Shown piece by piece: positions 44,400 through 54,872 of a stretch of DNA of 64,000 nucleotides (the stretch's first letter is position 1; every line of letters starts with the position of its first letter). A program made the position numbers and the translations under genes. A model generated the notes under the pieces. The model worked only from the letters and a program-made list of their open reading frames with translations, had not been told where the DNA came from and made no database searches. This stretch comes from Prostheceraeus crozeri (lineage: Eukaryota; Platyhelminthes; Polycladida; Euryleptidae): NCBI GenBank assembly GCA_907163375.1, contig CAJQUW010011496.1, forward strand, positions 1 to 64,000, in the 5' to 3' direction.

Positions 44400-45810
44400 A
44401 AGTGTTTTATTGCGCCTTGTTAATGAAGAAATGGCATTATTGCAATAAGGTCCAAAATTCAACTTAGCAAGTTCTTTCACTGAAAACTCTAAAATTGACT
44501 TTCATATTCATTTTATTCGCTTCGCACACCAACTTGGTTTGAATGCTGAATTAGAAAACAAAATGAGAAATAATTTGATAGTCATACAACAAAAATATCC
44601 CTGCCATTCATGTCTGAGTATGCCACCTGCTAATAACGATATCGAGGCCAAACTTCATCAACTTCATTATTGCGAAATGAAGAAGATAGCTGAAGATGTG
44701 AAACTTCAACCAAAATATTCGAATGCTTCTTCGTCTGAAAAACAAATTCTAGAATATTTAAGAAGCAAAGACCCTACATTTCTACCTTCGGATAAAGAAA
44801 TCCGATTTTTTGTTGTAAAATAGTGACATTTACGAGGAAGCTGCAATGAATCATTTGGCAGATCTTTCTACACGTAACACGATTCCGCACTTAACCACTA
44901 AAACCATTGAACGGAAAAATAAATTGAGTTTGGAAAAGCATTGCTAAAGAAAGAAAATTTTCAAATTTTTATCATTAGTTATACCACATCTAGTGCTATG
45001 CCTCGATTTTGTCCATTTGATTGAAACCCATAAGCAAAGTGAAACAAGAACAATTAAAAATACGACCCCTGGTCTCAAACAATAAGGGACCGACCGAGAA
45101 ATTAGCGTTATTGATAATTTTTATAAAACAAGAACTTATTGATCGATTCAAACAAATTCTACTTTAGACTTTGCGTACGAAATTGAAAAAAAAGCAAATG
45201 AAACTATTTCTTTTCTGGATGTGTTGATCAAGCGTAGAATAACTTTGACTTTTTCTATATATCGTAAAGAAACAGCAACAAATTACTTGTCTGGACTTCA
45301 CTTCCTTTACAACAAAGCGATACAAAAATTTCAGTCATCAGAAGTTATCTCCATAGAGCTCTACATATAAGTTCAGACTGGACATCTTTTCAAGAGGAGA
45401 TAGAAAAGATTAAAAGGATACTTACCAACAGCCATGATCCCATGAGCATAATTGATGAACAAATAAAAATGATTCTGAAAAAAATATTTCAAAACGAAGG
45501 AAAAGTAGAAAAAACGAATGTCATTTTTTATTATAAAGGTCAATTGACATCAAATCACCGAGTGGAGGAAAAAAGAATCCAAAAAATTGTGAAAGACAAA
45601 GTAAAAGGAAAATTTGAATCATTTGATGTTAACGTAGGAGTCTACTACAAAAATTATAAGTTGGCGAATGCAATCAAAACGAAAATGGACTCGTTTCATT
45701 CAAACCACAATGTTGTGGTATCAATATTCTTTTTGCAATGAGAGCATGTGTAATAATGCTCATTATATGGGATTATACAACAAATTTAGTGAACGTGAGG
45801 ATGAAACAAC
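44400..45810 (+). pseudogene. Penelope-like element lacking the RT palm
   Basis: An N-terminal part (44539-44823, SSSEKQILEYLRSKDPTFLP) leads into EEAAMNHLADLSTRNTIP. The sequence then jumps, near 44940-45160, to DFAYEIEKKANETISFLDVL. The A, B and YxDD motifs that should lie between are missing, so the palm is deleted. It resumes with LTFSIYRKETATNYL, a frame 45442-45741 (linker with FYYKGQLTSNHRVEEKRIQK) and the start of the GIY-YIG (NNAHYMGLYNKFSER) near 45760, where it ends. The family looks like that of the inverted fragment beside it. Confidence 0.7.
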
Positions 45811-46166
45811 ATGAGAACAATGGTTCTATATAGGTTGAAAGGTGAATGTCTTACGTAACAAATCAATAAATTCAATGTACAATGGACTGAACAATGACAT
45901 GTATAATGAACATGAAGGAACAATACAGCTAGTGAAACTATAACTACAACTATTAGCAGACCTAAAAGTGCAGAGTTACCAGCAAGAAGAGTTTAGACAA
46001 CCAATAACTTGTTAAAGGCCTAACGCTAATCACATTAGCACCCTTTACACAATCTGAACTACAATTTTAAAAAAGACGACAATTATAGAACAACCCATCG
46101 AATTTCACTTGTTTGTTGAGTTTAGGATTCAATTTTTTAATGTAAAAAGCTTCTTTGTTATTGTAG

Positions 46167-47050
46167 GGGGGCGGGCGGCGCAAGGGGGCGGGGGGGCCAC
46201 CGGGGGAAAGGGGGGCCAGCGGCGGGGGGAGCGGGGGAGCGTGGCCAAACAGGCCCAAAGGGGGGGCGCGGGACAGGGGCGGGGCGGCCCGTGGCCCATG
46301 GGCAGACTGCCGCACGTCCGGGCCGAAGCGGCGGCGTGGGCAGGGGCGGGGGGGCCAGCAACAAGGGGCCTAAGGGGGTGCAAGGACCCGGGGGGCAATG
46401 CGGGGCCTGCAGGCGGGTTGCCCCCCAAAGGGGGGCAGGGGCGGGCGCGGGATGCGGGGGGGGGAAACGGGGGGGGGGGGGGGGCGGTGGCGCGGGGGCG
46501 GGTGGGTGCGGGGGGCAATACATGGGGGGGGGCGGAGGCACCCCGGGGGGGGGGGGGGACATGGGGCGCGGCAGGGCCGCAAGCGCCACACCCAAACGGC
46601 GGCGCGGCAAGGGGGCCAGCCCGCCCGGCAATAAAAAAGCGGCAAGGCAAAAAAAAAAAAGCGGGGCGGGGTGCCGGGCGGCCCAAATGGCGGCCAAATC
46701 CGCGGGGGGGCCAACAAATCCAGTCGCACCGGGGTCGAGGAGCACAAAAGGCAGCGCAAAGGCGGGGGGAGGGCAGGCCCCCGCGGGCTACCAACCGGGC
46801 GACAAATCCACCAGCAAGCTCGGGGGGGGGCGGGCGGGCCCGGCAACGGTGGCGGGCGTGTTGCGGGGGCCAAGGGGGGGCAAAACGCCCGGGGCGCCAC
46901 GCGGGGGGGCGTGGCAGGGGCCGGAACCAGTGGCGCACAAGGCAAAAGCGGGGGCGGGCGGGCAAGCAGCAAAGGGGGGCTAACGGCGGAGCCCGGTGCA
47001 AGTGGCCCGGACCGGCCAAATGGGGGGGCCCGGGGGCGGCGCAAAGGCAT
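46167..47050. other. Anomalous G-rich, T-depleted block
   Basis: About 880 bp consist almost only of G, C and A on the plus strand, with long G runs and very few T, in an otherwise AT-rich region. Sharp edges lie at about 46167 and 47050, with decayed Penelope-like sequence on the right. Long open frames cross it on both strands (346, 322, 230 and 230 codons), but they are Gly/Ala/Arg or Pro/Ala low-complexity products of base composition and are not genes. A consensus or base-calling artefact is the first explanation to exclude. Confidence 0.7.
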
Positions 47051-47089
47051 GGCAAATTCCATTCACTACTGTTGCCAGGATTACATCGG

Positions 47090-48010
47090 CAATACAATTC
47101 AAACGGTGATACAAAGATCGCCGAGATTTTGGGACTTATGGCTCTTTAAACTCTAATGTTTAGGTGTCTGAGAGTTTTACCAATGTAGGTAAAGTCCGAG
47201 GATCAACCTCACATGTGAAAACAATATAACAACACCTGATTTCAAACATTAAAGGAGTTCTGTCCTTGTTCGAAAAGTAAGCTTTTTCAAAACTTTGTGC
47301 AAGTGAACACCCACCTAACCTTGCTGTCAGGATCAATCCGATTAAAAATGACTCTGAAAGTCTCTTCTTAAAGAACAGAGACTGCTGTCCAAAAAAAGGG
47401 TAATTTTTACAACAACATGGCTGTAATGATTGATCAGACTTGACAGGAAGGGGTTAGAAAAGTTTTTATCTAGGAATTTATTGGTGGATATCCCAAGATG
47501 AATGAGCGACGGATCCCATTGGCTTTTGAAAATGTGACTACAGTTTATACAATTTCATTGTGGAAATTAAGCGCAGGAATTACAAACTCTTACATAAGCT
47601 CGGTTGATACAAGGTTTAGTAACAGGCCTCGTTTTCCATTGTAAAGGGGTCAAACAGGCAGCTTGTAATTTTCCAACACCAAGATTCGTGTACGTGGGTT
47701 TACGGTAGACAGTGGTGTTCACAACATTGCTTTCGATGTCTAAGTTTATATCCAAAAATGGAATGGACATTCATACCTATTTCATACAGTGAATTTGAGA
47801 TTATCCATGCCACGAGTTTTGATTATAATCAAGAAAGCCGAATGATTATCATCCTCTAAACCATCACAAGAATGTCGTCCACGTACCTAGCGATGAAAAC
47901 TTTACGTTTTCCGACAACTCTGCTTCCAAGTATTTTCTCCTCAAGTGACCCCACGAAGAGGGGTTACTTAAGGTTGGGGCTAAACGGACTGCCCATCGCA
48001 CTACAGACCA
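47090..48010 (-). pseudogene. Penelope-like element, RT end and GIY-YIG, inverted arm
   Basis: The minus strand reads, with shifts: MGSPFSP and FVGSLEEKILGSRVVGKRKV, RYVDDILVM (catalytic YVDD, about 47890), SIPFLDINLDIESNVVNTTV, YRKPTYTNLG, TPLQWKTRPVTKPCINRAYV (47567-47770), and a decayed nuclease with FTYIGKTLRHLNIRV near 47165-47210. From about 47370 to 48010 it is the reverse complement of 48575-49190, with mismatches. Stops and indels are frequent. Confidence 0.75.
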
Positions 48011-48029
48011 TCACGCTGAACATAACCAA

Positions 48030-49190
48030 AGTATAATTGAAGCCATAAAAAGAAATAAGTTGAAAGTTGTTACTTGAACAAATACATGTCAAAAACCGCA
48101 TGTGGGACTGAAAAACGTTCGGGAATTTTTATCAATCCAATAGCGCTTCCAATTGTGGCAAACTTTTACGGCACTGCTAAGAGTACATAAACAGGGTACT
48201 CCTTTGCGACCTATTGTCGACCAGTCCACAGGTACCATCTGAGTAATAACTTAGCGAAATATCTTAATCCACACCTATTTATTTGATACTGAGTTTTCAG
48301 ACCAAAGTAATAGTCAGTTTGATTGATGCTATCTCGAAATATCTATTCTCTCTCGCCTGAGTGACTCCAAGTTAGTTAGCTTTTTTGATATTGAGAGCTT
48401 GTTCACGAATGTCCCTCTTCGGATGAAACGATCAACATCGCATTGTGAGAAGGGTCTACAATGGTGATGGTCTTAAAACCGGCGTTTACCCGTTTAGGTC
48501 AAGATGTGTTTAGGAAATCCTTGCTCAAATTCGCTACTGGTGGCATTTTCAGCTTCAATGATACTTTTGTATGTTCGCGTTGATGGTCTGGCGATGGGCA
48601 GTCCGTTAGCCCAACCATAAGTAACCTCTTCGTGGGTTCACTGAGAGAAATACTTGAAGCTGAGTTTGTCGCGAACGAAAGTTTTACGCCCTAAGTACGG
48701 GGACGACATTCTTGTTGATGTTTGTGGTTGTGATCATTCGACTTTCTTGGATTATATTCAACTCGTCGGAATGATTATCTCAAATTAACTGTAGAAATAG
48801 GTATGAAGTCCATTCCATTTTTGGATATAAACTTAGACATCGAAAGCAATGTTGTGAAAACACCACTGTTCTACCGTAACCGACGTACAAGAATCCTGGG
48901 TGTTGTTGAATTACACGCAGCATGTTGACCCTTACAATGGAAAGAGGCTGTTACTAAAACCTTGATCACAACCGAGCCTTAGTAGTGTGTAATTACCTGG
49001 CTTAATTTCCACAATGAAATTGATTAAAATGAGTACAATTTTCAAAGCCAATGGATACCAGTCCTCATTTCCTAGGATAACACCAAAAAATTCCATAGAT
49101 TAAAAAAACTTTTCTAACCCTTCTGTTCAAGTCTGATCAATCATACAGCCTTGTTGTTAAAATTACTTTTTTTTGGACAGCAGTCTTGTT
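48030..49190 (+). pseudogene. Penelope-like element, RT, plus arm
   Basis: With frame changes the plus strand reads FYGTAKVHKQGTPLRPIVDQ (about 48170-48225), SFFDIESLFTNVPL (A motif, about 48375-48420), DGLAMGSPLAPTISNLFVGS (B motif, about 48580), a damaged YVDD region (48690-48720), then SIPFLDINLDIESNVV. It stops being recognisable near 49190 before any nuclease. The copy is the partner of the inverted arm 47090-48010, head to head. Confidence 0.7.
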
Positions 49191-50399
49191 CTCTGTTCTT
49201 CTCTCTGTTCCCTGCTTATTCTCTCTTCTGATCCGTAGAAAAGATCAACATACAGAAGGAAAGAAACAACAGAAGTTAACGGAAAGGTATCGTCAGACGT
49301 ATTGTAGACCTCGAAATCAAGAATAACAAAACAAAAATTACTATTAATGAGAAAGGAATTGGACTGCACACTTGATAAATATATCAATTAATTTTAACAT
49401 CGGGCTATTAAAAGAGAAAAATCGAATATTTAGTCCACAAAAATAAGACATTCTTTAATTAACCGTGTCATTCTTTTTAAAACCCGATTCTTTTGGCAAA
49501 TGGCGAAAATTATTATATATATATTATACTATAATTATATATATTATATAATATATTTTAATATATTTTAAGGTGGTAAAAAAATTAAAAAAGTTTGAAA
49601 AAGTCTACCTATCACACACGCATTTTGGATAAAGAAATGCTTAACGTCGGTATAGGACCCCTCCGCATGCCAATCTTCAGCGCGGTCCGATCATTTATTA
49701 TGGCGCCCCAAGTCACCGAACTTAATGTTGATATTCCAAACGCCTTGAATTCCAATTTGTGCTAATTACCGAATTCTAATTACTTGCATACTTACATGAA
49801 ATCACTTGTTACTGGTGTGTCCCATTTTATTTTTCTCCTCTATGCGGAATTATTGCATAGTATTCATCTCTTTAGTCGAAATACACATTGATTGAAGATC
49901 AGATATGAACTTTCAAAATTTTGAGAAATTAGTCATGCGTGACGCGCTGATAATGAAACCCGTTAAATGATTAGCCAATCAATCATAGCCCGGACACGTT
50001 GACAAAAATTTGTTGAATATAAAACTCAGGAATTGGTGAAATCAGGGTGTATTCCTGAGAATATTTAAACAAAGCAAAATGATCCATAAAACTGTATCAG
50101 GAAAGAATGGTTAATCTGGAATTCAACATTATTATCTAAGTTATGGCCTGCCATGTAGAATCATGGAAGTCGGAGAGATCGCATTGAGATTCGTAGTAAT
50201 TAAAGGGATCAATGCCCCATGTGTTTTGAATAATTGTCGCTCTCCAGAGTTATCAGGGAATCGATGACGCATGGGTGAACTACGATTAAATGAAAGAGGT
50301 ACTGACGTTGGTCTTCGTCTTTTGTGGAGAATGCGCGCTCGCCATTCCTGCATTAAGGATTACACTGCGCCTCAGTATAATACAAAATAGTTTTTTAAA
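49191..50399. other. AT-rich, no gene; AT tract 49512-49572
   Basis: It holds an imperfect (TA)n tract around 49512-49572 and no convincing coding frame. The minus frame at 49163-49387 and those near 50141-50508 overlap frames on the other strand and match nothing. Confidence 0.4.
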
Positions 50400-51217
50400 G
50401 TCCATTAGTAAGTTTTTTGAGGAATTTCACTTTCTCGATTCACTTTTGTGTAGTCCATCTCTCTCGTTCCAAGTAGATGGGTCAGCATTCAAGAAATCGA
50501 GTGGATAAACAATTGTATGAAAATAATCGTCGAGTGCTAGCCGATTCGCTGAAATTTCAGATGTTCTTTGAAGTGATATTGTGCAAATCTATGATCGGTC
50601 TTTTTGTAGGTTGAGGACTTCCTTCTGCCTGAAGAGCTACTGCCACTGCCCTTTTGGTGATGAGATCAATGGATTTCGTCAAAAAAACCAAACTTACCAA
50701 CTCCTCTCACAAAAACCAGAGATGACGACTGAAGGAATTCACAGCCGCCAAGGAGACAGGAGTGTCATGTTAAACAGCACGATCTTTAGAAAACTTCAAA
50801 ATCATTTGCTGGAGCAGACGCAGAGTTCGACATAGTGAACCAGTATGGGTTGCATAAAGAAACAACGAAGGTGACAAATCGTTCAATTCCTCTGAGTTGA
50901 AGTGATATTGAATTGATTGCGGAAAAGATAGATCTTCATTGCATATATGATCTTTGCCATCCATCGAGCCACCGATGGCAGGCATCAGGGCGCACTAAGT
51001 GCAATCCACGAGGAGGTACTTCGTGCATGACAACAAGTGTCAGCTCTAAGAGTTTCCGATAATCATCTCTTGGCTGCTTACAAAATTCAATAAATTCTTC
51101 TGATTGCAAAGGAAGCCTCTCAATAGGTTGAATGTTGCCCACATCCATTGAAGACCATTTCTGCTTGAGCCGCTTAAACATTTGGATATCTGGACCATTC
51201 GATGCGATTCCAGTCAA
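50400..51217 (-). pseudogene. Repeat-type ORF of unknown superfamily
   Basis: The minus strand reads GPDIQMFKRLKQKWSSMD, then QPRDDYRKLLELTLVVMHEV and PPRGLHLVRPDAC (50936-51217). After a frame change come VARWMAKIIYAMKIYLFRNQ (about 50905-50965) and AVNSFSRHLWFL (about 50715-50750). I recall similar open frames, with RDDYxELLEL and RHLWYLSEEL, as multicopy sequences in invertebrate genomes, but I cannot name the element class or a function. Stops and shifts show decay. Confidence 0.45.
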
Positions 51218-52084
51218 CTATCCATACGATCCATTCATTTAAAGCCTTATACCGTATATATGACAATTCCACTCCTAAACCTGAAACAACGATGGGGCAG
51301 GCATGTTTTCTCTTGGCCTGGCTCATCGCCTACGAGCTTATCCGCCCCAATGAACAGCAAGTGGAGAAAGGAATCATGTAAAGATGAGAACTGATCACTT
51401 CGACGTCTACGCCGAATTGAATTGTCTGTCAACTAACTGGTGATCCGGCAGGATCTTGACCGAATGCAGATTCAGTCGCAGTCGGAAATATGGGACAGGC
51501 ATTGCGTTATGTGGTCTTTGTTCGATCTAGGGCAAGAGATAGTTCACGGATGATTATATATATTTCTAGACTTGCAAGGTAATTGTGAAATCAGCCCTAC
51601 GATTGACTTCTACCACGGTTGTTATTGGTTTTCGCTTGCCTAAATTTCTCCAGTCTTGATATAAGTTTTCTAATTTTGTGTTGTGACTGGCTGACAGGAA
51701 TTCTAGCACGATTCCAGAATGTAATGAGTTCTTTGTCTACTAACGTGGCCGCTTCGCGTAAATTGTGTTTTTCTAAATCTCAGAAGGTAGAAAATACGTC
51801 GTAAGTATCTTCACCAGACAGATGGTAATTTTCCACTCTCAAGTTTTCTTGAAAAGTCTGCCCGTCGAGCCAGACGGTATCGTTCCTCGTTTCGCATTTT
51901 ATTGCAAACTGGACGCGCAATCATCATACCTGAAATAGAATCAACAAAAAAAAGTGATGATGAAAATGAAACATTTGAGTACATAGGTAACAATATCACG
52001 GCAGTGGTGGTCATTCCACAAACATATTAAGACAGTCAGTAGTATCAAATGCGATATGATATTTTTAAAGCAATAGAAAATGGA
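51218..52084. other. No recognised feature
   Basis: Small frames (51182-51394, 51619-51804 plus; 51811-52014 minus) match no family. The part next to the repeat-type ORF may be its decayed 5' half. Confidence 0.35.
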
Positions 52085-52165
52085 TTTGTGCCAAGCGATA
52101 CAGTGGTCTAACGGGTTAACGCGCCCTTCTGCCCTTAACCAATAAAATACCCTGGTTTCAAACCT
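52085..52165 (+). repeat. tRNA-like sequence, probably SINE head
   Basis: An A-box-like stretch (CAGTGGTCTAACGGGTTAA) and a B-box-like GGTTTCAAACC (about 52152) are spaced roughly as in a tRNA. No acceptor stem can be folded and the B box has an extra base, so this is a SINE head or tRNA relic. Confidence 0.45.
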
Positions 52166-53333
52166 GGCCTAGGATTTAGATCATGGTTTTAAGAAAAAAT
52201 GATTCGATCAACATGTACATCACAACTGCTTCGGATCTTGCATTATCTTTCTTTTCACTGTATTTTTTATAGCAGCATCAGAGTTTGATTAGCTGCTAGT
52301 TCTTGACATCAAATGATATCAAAATATAGACCTTACAATGTTAGACCTAGTTTATTCGGCTACAAAAACCATCAAAAACACTTAGTTTGACATATATACG
52401 CGTGTTAATATGAACTACATAAGCTGCTGGTCATGTTAGTATAGTATTGCAAATATCTGATATTGTCAATAGGCTACATACTGTAAATTGATATGAAGAA
52501 CCATGACGTTTCTCAAATTGACTAACTAGTATTAATCCGAGCATTAACAGTTATGTATCGCAAGACATTAAACTGATACTTTTTAAAAGAGTCAGGAATT
52601 AAGTCTAATCAAATAGCATACCACTTACCCTAATTGAGTATTAACTATCCGATGACATACTTTTTGAGAAAAAACCAGAGAAAAGACAATGCTTGCTATA
52701 TTTGGAAAACTATTTAAAGAAAACAGAACAAAAGATATAAACAAACTTCGAAAAGTATGAAAAAAAACTCAATTCATGAGTATTCAGCACTCTAAACAAA
52801 AAAATGATTTACTATAAACAACATGTTATCATCCACAAGTAGTATATAAGGGAATAGAGAATTCCACAAAATAGGGAAATTTTGTCAAAAATTTGGTAAC
52901 TTCAAGGCACGTTGGGCGGGCACCGGGCAATTTTACCTATATGGCTGAAAATTGGCATGAGTGCTTTCATACCAAAGGTCACAAAAGGCTACGTTGGGGT
53001 GAGAATTCGACCTTTCTTCGAACTTCTAGATTTTGCTATGTATTTGTTCGGACCAACCGCTATATACATCTACATACATACATAATATATATTACTCATA
53101 AGACTTGTAAAAGAGACAGTCGAAATATTTGTACATACATAATTGATCTATATTTATTGGTCTCGTTCAGTCTTGTCTTTTTTATTTATTTATATACATA
53201 GGAAAGATGTTCTCAGTAGTCTTGAATAATTTAAGCACAATAAAATATGTTGTACCTAAATTGGATTCAAGTCTGAGGATCGGACATCTTTCTATTCAAT
53301 GCCGCAGATGAACTGGCACTTTGCTAATCTTTA
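52166..53333. other. No recognised gene
   Basis: AT-rich. The plus frame 52893-53201 has repeated TACATACATA-type sequence and no family match. Confidence 0.4.
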
Positions 53334-53404
53334 TATATATATATATATATATAATATATATTTATATAATAATATATAAGTATTATATATATATCTTATA
53401 ATTA
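53334..53404. repeat. Imperfect (TA)n tract
   Basis: TATATA microsatellite with interruptions, directly before the MITE. The tract resumes after the MITE at 53752. Confidence 0.85.
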
Positions 53405-53749
53405 AGAAATGTGCGCTCCTGGCCCCACTTGTGCACCCCTGCCCCACGTATGAGCTTTTGCGGAATATGATTGTGCATTGATATGTACTGATGTGAAAGA
53501 AGTGCTATGGCTGTCAGAGAAACTCCAAATGCCTGGTCCGACGATTGCTGTAGGCCCTCAATTTTCGTATTTAGAGTTAGCTTTTGCGGAATATGATTGT
53601 GCTGTGATATATACTGATATGAATGAAGATATATGACAGTCAGAGCACCTCCAAATGCCTGGTCCGACGATTTCTGTAGGCCCTGGTCCCTTCATGTACA
53701 AGTGGGGCAGGAGAGTACAATTCTCGGTGGGGCAGGAGCGCACATTTCT
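53405..53749. mobile_element. MITE in a (TA)n tract, with internal tandem repeat
   Basis: A perfect 17-bp inverted repeat AGAAATGTGCGCTCCTG (53405-53421; complement 53733-53749) is flanked by TA (53403-53404, 53750-53751), as for Tc1/mariner-type MITEs. Inside, a segment of about 105 bp (from AGCTTTTGCGGAATATGATT to GTAGGCCCT) occurs twice, at about 53452 and 53578, a 126-bp period. No coding. Confidence 0.8.
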
Positions 53750-53751
53750 TA

Positions 53752-53772
53752 TTTATATATATATATATATAT
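53752..53772. repeat. (TA)n at PLE boundary
   Basis: TA microsatellite that abuts the outward 3' end of the inverted Penelope-like copy at 53773. Confidence 0.85.
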
Positions 53773-54870
53773 ATTTCAAAACCATCGTTCTCAGCAGTGA
53801 GATTTTATTCCGGACATGTTTCGGTATTTGATGTCATACCATCATCAGCGTTACAATCAAATGGTAAAAGCAGATACGAAATGGCTTATATACAAAAATG
53901 AAAAACTATGGTGAAATTTACAAATGAAGTCTGATTGGGTGAGATCCACTCCTCTCGTTAGCAAGTGTGTCAAAGTTGCTTTTGATCAATATCGTTTCTA
54001 GAATTTTAGGAAATTTAGTTCTACCGACGATGCTGAAATTCTCACGTGACGGATTGTGCACGTGCATAGATATCCCTGTAGGGGTCGGTTTACCAGAAAT
54101 GTGCTCGTTTATCCGAGTGGCTAAATGGCGTGTTGTAACGCCAACGTATCGCATTTGGCAGCGATCACAGTTGTAAAGGTACACAATATTAGATTTAAGC
54201 TCACTCGAAATAGCATCAACGTTCTGACAAAAATCAAGGGTTTTCAGAGTTTTGAAAATCAATCTAATTTTCAAGTTTTCAGGTAACGATTTATTGACAG
54301 TATAAATGCGTTTCTTTAGCTCTTCGACACGCTTGCTAAGAAAAGGGACATTCCAGTGAATAAATTTTAGATCATTCTCATGCTCGGTGTGTCTATTATT
54401 CGGCTTGCGTTCAACCTCATATTTGATTTTCAGCATTAACTTATCAGAGTAGCCATTCAACCGACTGAATTTCAAAATATCATCAATGACGTTATTTTTA
54501 ATGAATTCGTGAGAGCAAATACGGAAAGCTCGATAGAATAAAGAGCGGAAAGCCGCTACTTTATAAGAAAAAGGAGCCATTGCAGACGAAGGAATATACA
54601 TTCCGGTATTTGTATCTTTAAATGCAAAAGAGACAAATAAATCGCCATGATCAATGGTTACTTTTGTATCTAAAAACCTCAAGGAATCGTCTGACTGATA
54701 ATCAACAGTAAATTTGATGCTATCAATGTTCTGACAAAAATCAAGGGTTTTCAGAGTTTTGAAAATCAATCTAATTTTCAAGTTTTCAGTAACGATTTAT
54801 TGACAGTATAAATGCGTTTCTTTAGCTCTTCGGCACGCTTGCTAAGAAAAGGGACATTCCAGTGAATAAA
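53773..54870 (-). pseudogene. Penelope-like family A, inverted 3' fragment
   Basis: The minus frame 53918-54781 (287 codons) encodes the end of the RT (LRFLDTKVTIDHGDLFVSFA, RSLFYRAFRICSHEF), the linker (FIHWNVPFLSKRVEELKKRI) and the complete GIY-YIG nuclease (CDRCQMRYVGVTTRHLATRI, ending ...HPIRLHL). The 3' flank follows to 53773. A linker segment of about 145 bp is present twice, at about 54225-54370 and 54725-54868, so a rearrangement joined them. The palm is missing. Identity to the plus copies is very high by eye, so the cluster is young. Confidence 0.9.
53813..53848 (-). ncRNA. Hammerhead-like ribozyme motif, PLE 3' flank
   Basis: On the minus strand: CTGATGA, one T, stem GGTAT/ATACC around GACATCAA, then GAAAC-AT-GTC, the tiny stem III plus cleavage triplet GTC. 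Stem I would be weak (two GC pairs, then an internal loop). The extra U before stem II departs from the canonical fold. Hammerheads in Penelope-like ends are known; activity here is untested. Confidence 0.65.
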
Positions 54871-54872
54871 TT

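Noticed and set aside
46109-47156. Long open frames (up to 346 codons) on both strands
   Set aside because: They are low-complexity Gly/Arg/Ala or Pro/Ala products of the G-rich block, with no domain and equal support on both strands.
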